A DNA stretch of 64,000 bases, taken from assembly GCA_028820325.1 (NCBI GenBank), contig JAPPJO010000088.1, positions 1 to 64,000 of the forward strand, given 5' to 3'. Made by a program: the position numbers and the translations under genes. Within the stretch, counting starts at the first letter, position 1. The number at the start of each line of letters is the position of its first letter. This document shows positions 37,641 to 46,104 of this stretch, in pieces. The notes below the pieces were generated by a model. The model saw only the letters and a list, made by a program, of their open reading frames with translations, did no database searches and was not told where the DNA came from. The DNA comes from Gammaproteobacteria bacterium (lineage in GTDB: Bacteria > Gemmatimonadota > Gemmatimonadetes > Longimicrobiales > Gaopeijiaceae).

Positions 37641-38681
37641 ATGACCATCCCCCGATCGATCCTGTGCATGGCGATTCTTCTCGCCGTAGCGGCGTCGCAG
37701 GGCACGAGTCAGGTGCTCGCCGGGCCGCGAGGACCGGTCGAGTTCATCGGGCTGAAGCGCTGGGCTGCCCCCGAGTTGCTTGAGGCCATCCAGCGGATCG
37801 ATCCCGACCGGCCTCTCCACGCGTGCGCCGTCACCATGAAGAGTCAGCTTGGATTCGCCGATGCCGCCGTCGCCGTTCACTACGACTCCTATTCGGTTGA
37901 CTTCCTCATGTCCGCTGCCGCCGAACCGTATACGGTCATCGTCGGCGTGGAAGACCGTGCGCGAGTCCGGTATCGGACCCCCGGCAGCGAGACACTCCCC
38001 CTGCCCGAACGTTGGCAGGCTCTCAAATCCTTGGCCGAAGGGAACTTCGGGACTCTGGTCATGGCTGCGGAGATGTTCCACTCGCGACACGATCCCGAGA
38101 GGGTACGGGAGCACGTGGAAGTCGTGGGTATCGACGCGGCCGATCTCGATCCGATCTGGGAGCAGATCGAGGCCATGGATGGAGAGCGGGATCGTCTCCT
38201 AGCCCGAGAAGTACTCAAGCGTGACGAATCCTGGTCCTCGCGAGCGGCGGCGGTGGTCGTCCTCGGCAACTTCAGCGCGCACGACGCCACCTGGCACGAC
38301 CTGGTCTCGACCTTGATCCATCCCGAGGCGCGGGTTCAGGGGGCGGCCGAGGCGGTTCTTCGCGGGTTTCTCCAAGCAGAGAGACACCGCCCGGTTCGTT
38401 GGAATGGGGCCCGGGAACCCCTGTCGGCGCTACTCGATGGCACAAATCCGTTCGCGTTCAAGATGGTTCTCGGAGTCCTGGTGGCCACCGAGATCGAGCC
38501 CGGATTCGGAGGACAGCTGATCCGGGGAGCGTCGGACCTGCTCCTTGCCCACGTTGGCGCCGCCCACGAGGGGACGCGGGAACCCGCGATGGCTCTCTTG
38601 ACGAGGGTGAGTGGTGAGGATCTTGGCGCGGATCCTGACGCCTGGTCGGAATGGTTGAGCCGTCTCCCGGACGCTTTCTGA
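37641..38681 (+). CDS. Exported helical-repeat-like protein of unknown function
   Basis: The 346-residue protein has a signal peptide (residues ~1-25, AVAASQGTSQ). GGAG lies nine bases before the ATG. An N-terminal domain (about 30-110) precedes helix pairs such as LLAREVLKRDESWSSRAAAVVVLGNF and VQGAAEAVLRGFL that resemble HEAT repeats. The N-terminal part (PVEFIGLKRWAAPELLEAIQ) recalls POTRA-type folds, but this is uncertain. It follows the M56 gene by 60 bases on the same strand and may be regulated with it. Confidence 0.65.
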   Translation: MTIPRSILCMAILLAVAASQGTSQVLAGPRGPVEFIGLKRWAAPELLEAIQRIDPDRPLHACAVTMKSQLGFADAAVAVHYDSYSVDFLMSAAAEPYTVIVGVEDRARVRYRTPGSETLPLPERWQALKSLAEGNFGTLVMAAEMFHSRHDPERVREHVEVVGIDAADLDPIWEQIEAMDGERDRLLAREVLKRDESWSSRAAAVVVLGNFSAHDATWHDLVSTLIHPEARVQGAAEAVLRGFLQAERHRPVRWNGAREPLSALLDGTNPFAFKMVLGVLVATEIEPGFGGQLIRGASDLLLAHVGAAHEGTREPAMALLTRVSGEDLGADPDAWSEWLSRLPDAF

Positions 38682-38737
38682 AGCTGGGGCGGACGTGTCG
38701 TCGGGCGCGCCACTGACATGACCCGGTAGGAGGTTGT

Positions 38738-39961
38738 ATGCGCATGCGAACCACCCTGATTGGAATGGCGTTCGTCGTCCTGATGGGTTGCAGTGACACC
38801 GCTTCGCAGAGCAGTTGGACCACGGTGCGGGACACGTTGCCTTCCGGCACGGCTCGCGTCACGAACATCCCGCCGGCGAACGCATCTCCAACGTGGACGC
38901 TGGTAGAGGAACTCCGCGTCGGCTCGGTCGATGGTGACGGACCGGATGGGTTCGCGTATCTGAAGGGTCTCGTCGTGCTGGACGGGGGAGCTTTCGCCGT
39001 CCTCGATTCCCAGGTGCAGGAACTGCGCGTTTTCGGCCCGGATGGCGCCCACCTCGCAACCCACGGCGGAAGGGGCCAGGGACCGGGGGAGTTCATGGAC
39101 GCAAACGGTCTCATGCTCGGCCCCAACGGGCGGATTTGGGTCCCGGATGGGCGCAACGGGCGCATGTCGGTTGTCGATCCCGAGGACGGCTTCATCGAGT
39201 CCTTTCCGTTCGACGACGGGAATTACGGTTGGATGTGGAACGGCGCGATGGTGGACGGGAGCCGCATCTATCGGCCGTGGTCGGACAGGAACCGGGAGCA
39301 GATTCGCGTCTACGATCTGACGATGACGCGGATCGACTCTCTGCCTCCGTCCGCCGACCCCGCCGAGGATGAAGAATTCGACCCCGCACGTCAGCCCGGC
39401 ACCTTCTACCTGGAGCGGGACGGCGGCTACATGCTGTATCGCATCCCGTTCTTCGCGGCCGAGGTCAGGCACATCGATGCGCGAGGCGCCGTGTGGTCCA
39501 CCGCGGCCGGCGATCCGGAGTATCGGATCACGCGGTGGGAACCCGAAACCGGTGCGACGCTCATGGTCGAGACCCGGAGACCCCCCGTCCCGGTGCCTGC
39601 GGCCGAACGTGACTCGGTGATCGACGGCATGCAGGAAATGCTCTCGAACATGGGCGTGGGTCGCCAGTTCGACTGGTCCCGGGTGCCCGATATCAGACCC
39701 GCCGTCGAGGCTATCTTCCAGTCGGCCGAGGGCAATCTGTGGGTCCGCACTCCTTCCGCCGACGACGGAGTGTTGTTTGACGTCTATTCCGGCGACGGCG
39801 CCTGGCTCGGAGCGGTCAGCCTGGGACCCGCCCTGAACCTCTTCGATCCGGTCGTCCCGGTCGTGCGTGGCGCACTGGCATGGCTGATCGTGACGGACGA
39901 GCTGGACGTGAGCTACGTCGTCCGAGGCCGCATCACGCCCGCGGACCGACCTCCGTCCTGA
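38738..39961 (+). CDS. 6-bladed beta-propeller lipoprotein
   Basis: The 407-residue protein has AGGAGG before the ATG, and a signal peptide with a lipobox ending at Cys 18 (VVLMGCS). The rest is a propeller of the NHL/6-bladed type. Typical blade phrases are FAVLDSQVQELRVFGPDGAHL, GGRGQGPGEF and GRIWVPDGRNGRMSVVD. These proteins are abundant in Gemmatimonadota and Bacteroidota; their ligands are mostly unknown. A related lipoprotein (41656-42849) ends the adjacent sigma-factor operon, so the two propellers flank the sigma/anti-sigma genes. Confidence 0.82.
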   Translation: MRMRTTLIGMAFVVLMGCSDTASQSSWTTVRDTLPSGTARVTNIPPANASPTWTLVEELRVGSVDGDGPDGFAYLKGLVVLDGGAFAVLDSQVQELRVFGPDGAHLATHGGRGQGPGEFMDANGLMLGPNGRIWVPDGRNGRMSVVDPEDGFIESFPFDDGNYGWMWNGAMVDGSRIYRPWSDRNREQIRVYDLTMTRIDSLPPSADPAEDEEFDPARQPGTFYLERDGGYMLYRIPFFAAEVRHIDARGAVWSTAAGDPEYRITRWEPETGATLMVETRRPPVPVPAAERDSVIDGMQEMLSNMGVGRQFDWSRVPDIRPAVEAIFQSAEGNLWVRTPSADDGVLFDVYSGDGAWLGAVSLGPALNLFDPVVPVVRGALAWLIVTDELDVSYVVRGRITPADRPPS

Positions 39962-40044
39962 GCGCCGCAAGATCCAGGTAAACGCTCCCGTCTCTCCCGG
40001 CGTCTTTCTTACTGGAAGGCCGCACAAGCAAAGACTGGGAACGC

Positions 40045-40626
40045 ATGCTCTCCGACCGAGACATCCTGGAGTTGGCGGAAAAGGCCAGGACGGGGGAAAA
40101 GGAGGCGCTCGGAAGGCTGGCGGACCATCTGCGACCCGTTGTTTGCCGGTGGGCGCTGGTCCTGACCGGCGATCCCGACGACGCGGAGGACGTCGCACAG
40201 TTCGTCGTGATGAAGATGCTCACGTCGATCAAGAGCTTCAACGGCCGCTCCAGGGTTACGAGTTGGCTCTACGGGATTACGCGGAACGCCAGCCTGGATC
40301 ACCAGCGCGGGAAGCGGCGGAACCGACGGTTGGTCGAGAAACTTGGGCAGTTGGCTCAGACAGAGACGCCTCGGCGCGAAGACCCGCTCGAACAGCTCGA
40401 GATGACGAGAACCTTGCGCCTGATTCGGACCCTGCTGAGCGAGATTCCCATGAGGCAACGAGAGGTCTTCGATCTGGTCGAGTTGCAGGGGCTGAGACCG
40501 ATCGAGGCGGCTGATCTGCTGGGAATGAACCCGAACACGCTGCGGGTACATCTGCTGCGCGCACGGCGCGCGATGCGCAGGGAGATGCTGTCCCGGGGCC
40601 ATCGATATGGAAACACGGGGGACTAA
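40045..40626 (+). CDS. ECF-type RNA polymerase sigma factor
   Basis: The 193-residue protein has sigma-2 at about residues 25-95 (DPDDAEDVAQFVVMKML, then SRVTSWLYGITRNASLDH) and sigma-4 at about 125-180 (IPMRQREVFDLVELQGLRPI, then HTH LLGMNPNTLRVHLLRARRAM). There are no extra domains. GGGA sits four bases before the ATG. The stop overlaps the next start (TAATG), and the next protein has the size and single helix of an anti-sigma factor. Confidence 0.93.
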   Translation: MLSDRDILELAEKARTGEKEALGRLADHLRPVVCRWALVLTGDPDDAEDVAQFVVMKMLTSIKSFNGRSRVTSWLYGITRNASLDHQRGKRRNRRLVEKLGQLAQTETPRREDPLEQLEMTRTLRLIRTLLSEIPMRQREVFDLVELQGLRPIEAADLLGMNPNTLRVHLLRARRAMRREMLSRGHRYGNTGD

Positions 40627-41075
40627 TGGATCATCGCGATGACTGGCCGAACGAGGTCCTGGAGGGGGGGCTCGACTCGCGTGAGAGCCTGGATGACCAG
40701 ATGCGTGAGAGCATCGAGCTGATCGCCGGAGACGGGCGCAGGATGGACGCGGTCCTCGCCGCGATGGCCAACCGGTTGAGCGAAAGACTGTCGGTCGCGG
40801 AGGGGGAGCGCGCCGCGCCGCTACCTCCGCGAACCCTTTGGAGGGGACGAATCCTCGTGCCACTGGCGGCCGCTGCCATCGTCGCGTCGCTGATCCTGAT
40901 GCGCACCGCCCGAACCGGAGGGAGCGACGAATCCCTCGCTGTGCAAGGGACTCCGCACGCACCGAGTATGACGGCCGAGATGAACGTGGAGGCGGACAGG
41001 CCGTTCGTGGTCTTTCCCACAAGCGATCCCGACATGGCCGTAGTCTGGCTACTCAACCCCAAGGAGAGCGACTGA
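40626..41075 (+). CDS. Probable anti-sigma factor (single-pass membrane protein)
   Basis: The 149-residue protein has a cytosolic N-terminal helical part (residues 1-70, with a long helix DQMRESIELIAGDGRRMDAVLAA). One membrane helix follows (about 74-92, ILVPLAAAAIVASLILM), then a short periplasmic tail. There is no zinc-finger HCC motif, so it is not a classical ZAS protein. The call rests on order (one-base overlap with the sigma gene), size and topology. It shares TGATG with the next gene. Confidence 0.7.
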   Translation: MDHRDDWPNEVLEGGLDSRESLDDQMRESIELIAGDGRRMDAVLAAMANRLSERLSVAEGERAAPLPPRTLWRGRILVPLAAAAIVASLILMRTARTGGSDESLAVQGTPHAPSMTAEMNVEADRPFVVFPTSDPDMAVVWLLNPKESD

Positions 41076-41659
41076 TGATTGAGAGTGCGAAGAGACGGCT
41101 TGGATGCGGGTTGATCGCTCCGCTGGCCCTGGGCCTGCTTGCGAGTTTCGCGGGCGCACAAGAGCGGGAAGACCCCGCTCAGGACGTCTGGAACGTGCAA
41201 TTCGTCTTTCAACTGGTGCAGGCGGATGGTTTCACGGACGAGGATCCGGAGATCAGCGATGTGGTGAAAGAACTCCGGATGGCCTTCAACTTTCAGGGCT
41301 ATCGACTCCTGTCGACCTCGGTACTGAACGTCGGCCTGGGACTGCCCTACCGCGGATCGCCCACCGTTGACGGCAGCGGGTCCCAGAGAATCTTCCCGGA
41401 CGACTACGACAAGCCTTTGACGATCCATGCAGACGTGAGTGCGCGCCGTTCTACGGGGACGATCCGCGCTCAGGTGACCCTCACCGACCTGATCGTGTGG
41501 GGGCCGACAGGCGATCCGATATCACCGCCGCTTCTCGGAGCCTCGGTCACGATGCGTGATGGTCAGAGGGTGCTGTTGGGTTCGGCTCGCCGCTCCGCCG
41601 AAGAGCCCGTGCTCATCCTCATCGTGACCCCCCGGATCGATGTGGAGGGTTTGGAGTGA
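41075..41659 (+). CDS. Exported protein with secretin-like C-terminal motif
   Basis: The 194-residue protein has a signal peptide (residues ~1-29, FAGAQ). The middle part holds strands such as LTIHADVSARRSTGTIRAQV, and the C-terminal part reads VTMRDGQRVLLGS...LILIVTPRID. This is strikingly like the end of a type II/III secretin core (TVxVxDGQTVVLGG...LLVFVTPRI). It is far too short to be a secretin. It may be a periplasmic sensor that borrows that fold and passes signals to the anti-sigma factor. Similarity is by eye only. The start overlaps the anti-sigma stop. Confidence 0.6.
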   Translation: MIESAKRRLGCGLIAPLALGLLASFAGAQEREDPAQDVWNVQFVFQLVQADGFTDEDPEISDVVKELRMAFNFQGYRLLSTSVLNVGLGLPYRGSPTVDGSGSQRIFPDDYDKPLTIHADVSARRSTGTIRAQVTLTDLIVWGPTGDPISPPLLGASVTMRDGQRVLLGSARRSAEEPVLILIVTPRIDVEGLE

Positions 41660-42849
41660 TCAGGCTTCGGGCGACCATGCTCATCCTGACATTTACTGCC
41701 TTCACCGGCTGCGAGGACGGGTCCCGGACCATCCCCGGTGACCTGACCATTTCCGTTGACACGGCTGGCAACATCATCCGCACGAACAACGCCGGCGCCC
41801 CACCCGGCTGGCGACTCGTCCCGGTCGTGTCCATCGGGCCCAAGTCGGTGGCGGAGACGGGAGCTCCCGAGGAGTTCGGCAGAGTCACCAGCGTCGCAGT
41901 GGGGCCGGATGGGACGCTGTTCGTGGCCGACGGGATCAACCGCGAGGTCCGGGTCTTCGGCCTGGACGGAGTCCATCAACGTACCTTCGGGCGCATTGGC
42001 GAGGGACCGGGCGAGTTCCGCAGCCTGTATTCGCTCGCGTGGGTGGGCGACCGGCTCCTGACCCTGGATCCCAACCTGGGGCGCATCGGCGAATTCTCCG
42101 CCGGAGGCGAGTGGCTGGGACAGCAGCGGATCGAGGGGAGCGTGAGCGGACCCGTCGGCCACATCCGGTTCCGGCCCGTGAGCGCGGACCGGGTCTACCG
42201 CCTTGGGTTCACGCGGGATGCGACCGGGGTCACGTCGGTGCTCGTCGGTCACGACAGCCGTGGCGAGACGGGGGACACGCTGTCGTGGCTGCAAGCGCCG
42301 CCGGGTTCGACCGGCATCCTCTGCGCACACGAACCGGTGATCACCTTCTTCGACATTCCCTTCGGCTCCGGGCTGGTTCAACATCCCGGCGCGGATAACG
42401 TCCAGTATTCGGCGATGACGGATGTCTACCGGATCGCCATCACCCGGAATGGCACGGATACCCTTCGCATCATCGAGCGCGGCCTGCCGGAAGAGCCCGT
42501 CTCGGACGAGGAATGGACGGCCGGAAACCGGGACTTCGAGGAGTTCCTCTCCGAGAATCCGAACGCGTCCTGTGATCCGCGCCGGCCGAGCCGGCCCGAG
42601 CGCAAGCCTTTCATCGAGGACATCTTCCTCGCTCCCGACGGCACGCTGTGGGTGGAGGTGATTCGCACCGCCGGCAACCGGCTGGAGGTCTTCGACCCCG
42701 AAGGCCGGCTGCTGGGCAGCCTTGCCGCCCCGCCGCGCAAGGAAGGCTCCGTCCCCGTGTTCGGCGCGGGCTACCTGGTTAGCGTCCGCCAGGACAGCCT
42801 TGACCTTGACCATGTCGACGTCTGGAGAATCGAGCGGACGGGACGCTAG
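41656..42849 (+). CDS. 6-bladed beta-propeller lipoprotein (sigma-operon member)
   Basis: The 397-residue protein starts at a GTG overlapping the previous stop (GTGA). A signal peptide and lipobox end at Cys 19 (FTAFTGCE). Propeller blades are evident: VAVGPDGTLFVADGINREVRVFG, FGRIGEGPGEFRSLYSL, then IFLAPDGTLWVEVIR. It is a paralogue of the lipoprotein at 38738. As the last gene of a sigma - anti-sigma - secretin-like operon, it is probably either the signal receptor or a target of that sigma factor. Confidence 0.82.
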   Translation: MIRLRATMLILTFTAFTGCEDGSRTIPGDLTISVDTAGNIIRTNNAGAPPGWRLVPVVSIGPKSVAETGAPEEFGRVTSVAVGPDGTLFVADGINREVRVFGLDGVHQRTFGRIGEGPGEFRSLYSLAWVGDRLLTLDPNLGRIGEFSAGGEWLGQQRIEGSVSGPVGHIRFRPVSADRVYRLGFTRDATGVTSVLVGHDSRGETGDTLSWLQAPPGSTGILCAHEPVITFFDIPFGSGLVQHPGADNVQYSAMTDVYRIAITRNGTDTLRIIERGLPEEPVSDEEWTAGNRDFEEFLSENPNASCDPRRPSRPERKPFIEDIFLAPDGTLWVEVIRTAGNRLEVFDPEGRLLGSLAAPPRKEGSVPVFGAGYLVSVRQDSLDLDHVDVWRIERTGR

Positions 42850-43024
42850 TCGAGCCTGGGGCGGGTGGACAATGGTCGCCCAACAACCCCCACCAACCCA
42901 CCCCGGTTGTTCGAAAACGGAACAGGCCGTCCCACTATCGGCCGATGGCCGTCCTGGCGCTCATCGCCTGATGGTGGACCATAAGCTATTGGGCTACAAT
43001 CTGATACGATATCTTACCCTCGAT

Positions 43025-43040
43025 TGGCACGAAGCTTTCT
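43025..43040 (+). promoter_or_regulatory. Sigma-54-like promoter before the NtrC-type regulator
   Basis: TGGCACG (43025-43031), four bases, then TTTCT (43036-43040) matches the sigma-54 consensus TGGCACG-N4-TTGCW except for the G of the -12 element. Transcription would start near 43051, with the regulator ATG at 43088. Upstream, AACAACC (42882-42888) and GGTTGTT (42905-42911) form an inverted repeat that could be an enhancer site. The -12 mismatch lowers confidence. Confidence 0.5.
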
Positions 43041-43087
43041 CGTGAGTTCACGACTTCCCCATTGGACGAGAATGAGGCAGGCAGCCC

Positions 43088-44470
43088 ATGACGGCGCGCA
43101 TCCTGATCGCGGACGACCAGGCGGACATTCTGGAAGCACTGCGCCTGCTGCTTAAGGGCGAGGGCTTCGAGACCACGGCCGTCACGTCCCCCGGTGCGGT
43201 CCGGCGCGCGGTCGAGAAGGGCGACTTCGACCTGGTCCTGCTCGACCTCAACTATACCCGCGACACCACCTCCGGAAAGGAGGGACTGGCGCTGCTCGGC
43301 GACCTTCGTGAACTGGACGAGACCCTGCCCGTGGTCACCATGACCGCGTGGGGCAGCGTGGGCGGAGCCGTGGAGGCGATGCGCCGGGGAGCCCGGGACT
43401 ATGTCGAGAAGCCGTGGGACAACGAGCGGCTGCTCGCCACGATTCGGACGCAGGTGGATCTCGGGCGGGCGTTGCGCCGTGCCCAGCGCCTCGAGACCGA
43501 GAACATAAGGCTCAAGGGAGAGAGCGCACCGAAACTCATCGCCGAATCCGCGGCCATGCGGCCGGTGCTGGAGATCATCAATCGCGTCGGCCCTTCGCAC
43601 GCAAACGTGCTGATTACCGGGGAGCACGGGACGGGCAAGGAGGTAGTCGCCCGACGGCTGCATGCCGTGTCGCATCGATCCGGGTACGACCTCGTCGCCG
43701 TGAACGCCGGAGGGTTTGGCGAAGGGATCTTCGAGAGCGAGATCTTCGGACATGTAAAAGGCGCCTTCACCGACGCCAGGACCGAGCGGGTCGGGTGCTT
43801 CGAACTCGCCCACAAGGGCACCCTGTTTCTCGATGAGATCGCCAACGTATCGTTGCAACAGCAGGCCAGGTTCCTGCGCGTGCTCGAGAGCGGCGAGATC
43901 CGGCGCGTCGGCTCGTCGAAAGTGCGGCACGTGGATGTGCGGGTCATTTCCGCCACCAACGCCAGCATCGGCGAAGCAGTGGCGAGCGGTGATTTCCGCG
44001 AAGATCTGCTCTATCGGTTGAACACGGTCGAGATCGAGCTTCCGCCACTCCGGGACCGTCCCGAGGACATCCCCTTGCTGGCCCGGCACTTCCTGGGGAG
44101 GCAGGCAGCCCGGTACGGAAGAGCCATTGTCGGCTTCTCGGCGGGGGCCGAGGCCGCCCTCACGGCGCACGCCTGGCCCGGTAACGTGCGCGAGCTGCAG
44201 CACTCGGTCGAGCGGGCCGTGGTCATGGCACGCGGCTCGCACATCCAGGCGGCCGACCTGCGGCTGCGCGGGCGCGAAGGCGATTCGGCAGCCCTCTACG
44301 ACGTTACGCTGGAGGAGGCCGAGCGCATCCTCGTACGGAAGGCGCTGGATCGCCACGGTGGAAATGTGAGCAAGGCGGCGCGGGCGCTCGGGCTTACCCG
44401 CAGCTCCCTCTACCGGCGTCTGAAGCGGATCAGGGCCCAGGACGATGATCGGAAACCCGTGACTGGTTGA
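43088..44470 (+). CDS. NtrC-family sigma-54-dependent response regulator
   Basis: The 460-residue protein has a receiver domain (1-120) with acidic pocket D9-D10, phospho-acceptor D53 and K108. The AAA+ domain (about 148-385) carries Walker A GEHGTGKE (178-185), the sigma-54 contact loop as GAFTDA (225-230, one change from GAFTGA), Walker B LFLDE (246-250) and the R-finger region. The Fis-type HTH is at about 405-450 (GGNVSKAARALGLTRSSLYRRL). Phosphorylated by the next gene's kinase, it would open sigma-54 promoters, most likely those at 43025 and 46039. Confidence 0.95.
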   Translation: MTARILIADDQADILEALRLLLKGEGFETTAVTSPGAVRRAVEKGDFDLVLLDLNYTRDTTSGKEGLALLGDLRELDETLPVVTMTAWGSVGGAVEAMRRGARDYVEKPWDNERLLATIRTQVDLGRALRRAQRLETENIRLKGESAPKLIAESAAMRPVLEIINRVGPSHANVLITGEHGTGKEVVARRLHAVSHRSGYDLVAVNAGGFGEGIFESEIFGHVKGAFTDARTERVGCFELAHKGTLFLDEIANVSLQQQARFLRVLESGEIRRVGSSKVRHVDVRVISATNASIGEAVASGDFREDLLYRLNTVEIELPPLRDRPEDIPLLARHFLGRQAARYGRAIVGFSAGAEAALTAHAWPGNVRELQHSVERAVVMARGSHIQAADLRLRGREGDSAALYDVTLEEAERILVRKALDRHGGNVSKAARALGLTRSSLYRRLKRIRAQDDDRKPVTG

Positions 44471-44505
44471 TCGCGTTCGCGCGGCATGGAAGGCCGGGAG
44501 ACGGA

Positions 44506-45846
44506 ATGAGCCTCAGGTGGCTGGGTACGCGACACGACAGGCGGGTTCTCCTCCTTACCGTGTTGGCGGGCCTGCCCGCCATCGTCGTCGCACTCCTGCT
44601 GCTCTGGCGGAGCGAGTTCGACCCGACCATCCGGTGGCCGCTGTCGCTGGCGTTGATCGCCGGTTGGCTCGGGCTCAGTGCCGCTGCGAAGAACCATGCG
44701 CTCCGTCCTTTCGAGACCATCGCGAACATGCTCGCGGCCCTGCGTGAGGGGGACTTCTCGATCAGGGCCAGGGTTGGTGACGCCCGGGACCCTCTCTCGC
44801 TGGCCTACCTGGAGATCAACTCACTCGAGGAGATCCTGAGGGAGCAGAGGCTCGGAGCCGTTGAAGCCACCGAGACGCTCCGCAAGGTCCTGGAGGAGAT
44901 CGACATCGTGGTGCTGGCCTTCGACCCGCAGGGTGTGCTGCGCATCGTCAATCGCGCGGGCGAGAGACTCCTCGGGCAACCGGCACACCGACTCAGGGGC
45001 AGGACAGCCGAGGAGCTGCGTCTCTCCAGCCAGTTGACCGGTACTACGCCGCGCACGGTGGAGCTGTCGTTTCCCGGCGGGTCGGGCCGGTGGGAACTCC
45101 GGCGCAGTGTCGTCCGCCAGGAGGGGTATCCCCTCCGGTTGATCGCGCTCTCGGACCTGAGCCGCGCGTTGCACGAAGAGGAGCGCAAGGCCTGGAAGCG
45201 CATCATCCGGGTGCTGTCCCATGAGATCAACAATTCACTGGCCCCGATCAAGTCGATTTCGGGCAGCCTCCACACGCTTCTCAGGCGCAGCCGGCTTCCC
45301 GCCGATATCGAGGAGGATGTGGAGCGAGGCCTGGGCGTGATCTCGTCACGGGCCGAGACGCTGGGGCGGTTCATGGCTTCATACGCCCGGCTCGCACGGC
45401 TGCCGGCACCGAAGCTGGCTCCAGTCCCGGTCGGCAGTCTGGTACAGGTGGTTGCCGACCTGGAGACGCGGGTTCCCGTGGAGGTGGTGGCGGGTCCCGA
45501 CGCCAGTTGTTCCGCGGACGCCGATCAGCTCCAGCAAGCCCTCATCAACCTGGTCAGGAACGCGGCCGATGCCACCCTCGAAGCCGAGGGCCGCCGGGTG
45601 CGGCTCGGATGGGAGGTTCATGACGCCAGGGTTGAGATCATCGTCGAAGACGAGGGCCCGGGGCTCGGAGACACCGGCAACCTCTTCGTGCCCTTCTTTA
45701 CGACGAAGTCCGGGGGCTCCGGGGTCGGCCTCGTGCTGTCACGGCAGATCGCCGAGAGTCATGGCGGCACCCTGTCGCTGGAGAATCGGAGAGACGGCGG
45801 CGGAGCGCGGGCGCGCATCGCGATTCCCATGGATTCGGGCGATTGA
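44506..45846 (+). CDS. Membrane sensor histidine kinase (NtrB/NtrY-like)
   Basis: The protein has 446 residues from the ATG with GGGAG five bases upstream; the frame is open to a TTG at 44467 that overlaps the regulator stop. Two membrane helices (about 14-34 and 45-62) with almost no periplasmic loop are followed by a HAMP-like linker, a PAS domain (about 125-215), the HisKA site H239 in VLSHEINNSLAPIKS, and the ATPase domain (NLVRNAADA, DEGPGLGD, FFTTKSGGSGVGL). The short loop suggests it senses the membrane or a cytosolic cue. It is the cognate partner of the NtrC-type regulator. Confidence 0.94.
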   Translation: MSLRWLGTRHDRRVLLLTVLAGLPAIVVALLLLWRSEFDPTIRWPLSLALIAGWLGLSAAAKNHALRPFETIANMLAALREGDFSIRARVGDARDPLSLAYLEINSLEEILREQRLGAVEATETLRKVLEEIDIVVLAFDPQGVLRIVNRAGERLLGQPAHRLRGRTAEELRLSSQLTGTTPRTVELSFPGGSGRWELRRSVVRQEGYPLRLIALSDLSRALHEEERKAWKRIIRVLSHEINNSLAPIKSISGSLHTLLRRSRLPADIEEDVERGLGVISSRAETLGRFMASYARLARLPAPKLAPVPVGSLVQVVADLETRVPVEVVAGPDASCSADADQLQQALINLVRNAADATLEAEGRRVRLGWEVHDARVEIIVEDEGPGLGDTGNLFVPFFTTKSGGSGVGLVLSRQIAESHGGTLSLENRRDGGGARARIAIPMDSGD

Positions 45847-46038
45847 TGAACGCGGGCGAGTCCGCGGCCTCTCCGAAGGCTTGCGAAGGCCACAGGGATC
45901 GGCACCCGGGCACCAACCTCAACCGTTCACAATCGCACGTTCGAGTCCCACAACCGGGCGGACGGCACTCTTCCACACGGGCCGATGACACTCCATAACC
46001 AGTTGTCTTGAAATCACATAGAACAGACGACACCGCTC

Positions 46039-46054
46039 TGGCACGCTTCTTACA
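46039..46054 (+). promoter_or_regulatory. Sigma-54-like promoter before the efflux operon
   Basis: TGGCACG (46039-46045), four bases, then TTACA (46050-46054) fits TGGCACG-N4-TTGCA with one mismatch, again at the -12 G. The predicted transcript would start near 46065, and the TolC-like ATG is at 46105. Finding the same element with the same spacing before the regulator and before this operon supports a real regulon. Confidence 0.55.
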
Positions 46055-46104
46055 ATGTCCTTCGCTCGAAGGCAACAATCACTCCGGACGTGGAGCGGGA
46101 ATCA

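Noticed and set aside
38290..38310. Another TGGCACG followed by a near -12 sequence
   Set aside because: It lies inside the coding sequence of the helical exported protein, with no gene start behind it; treated as a chance match.
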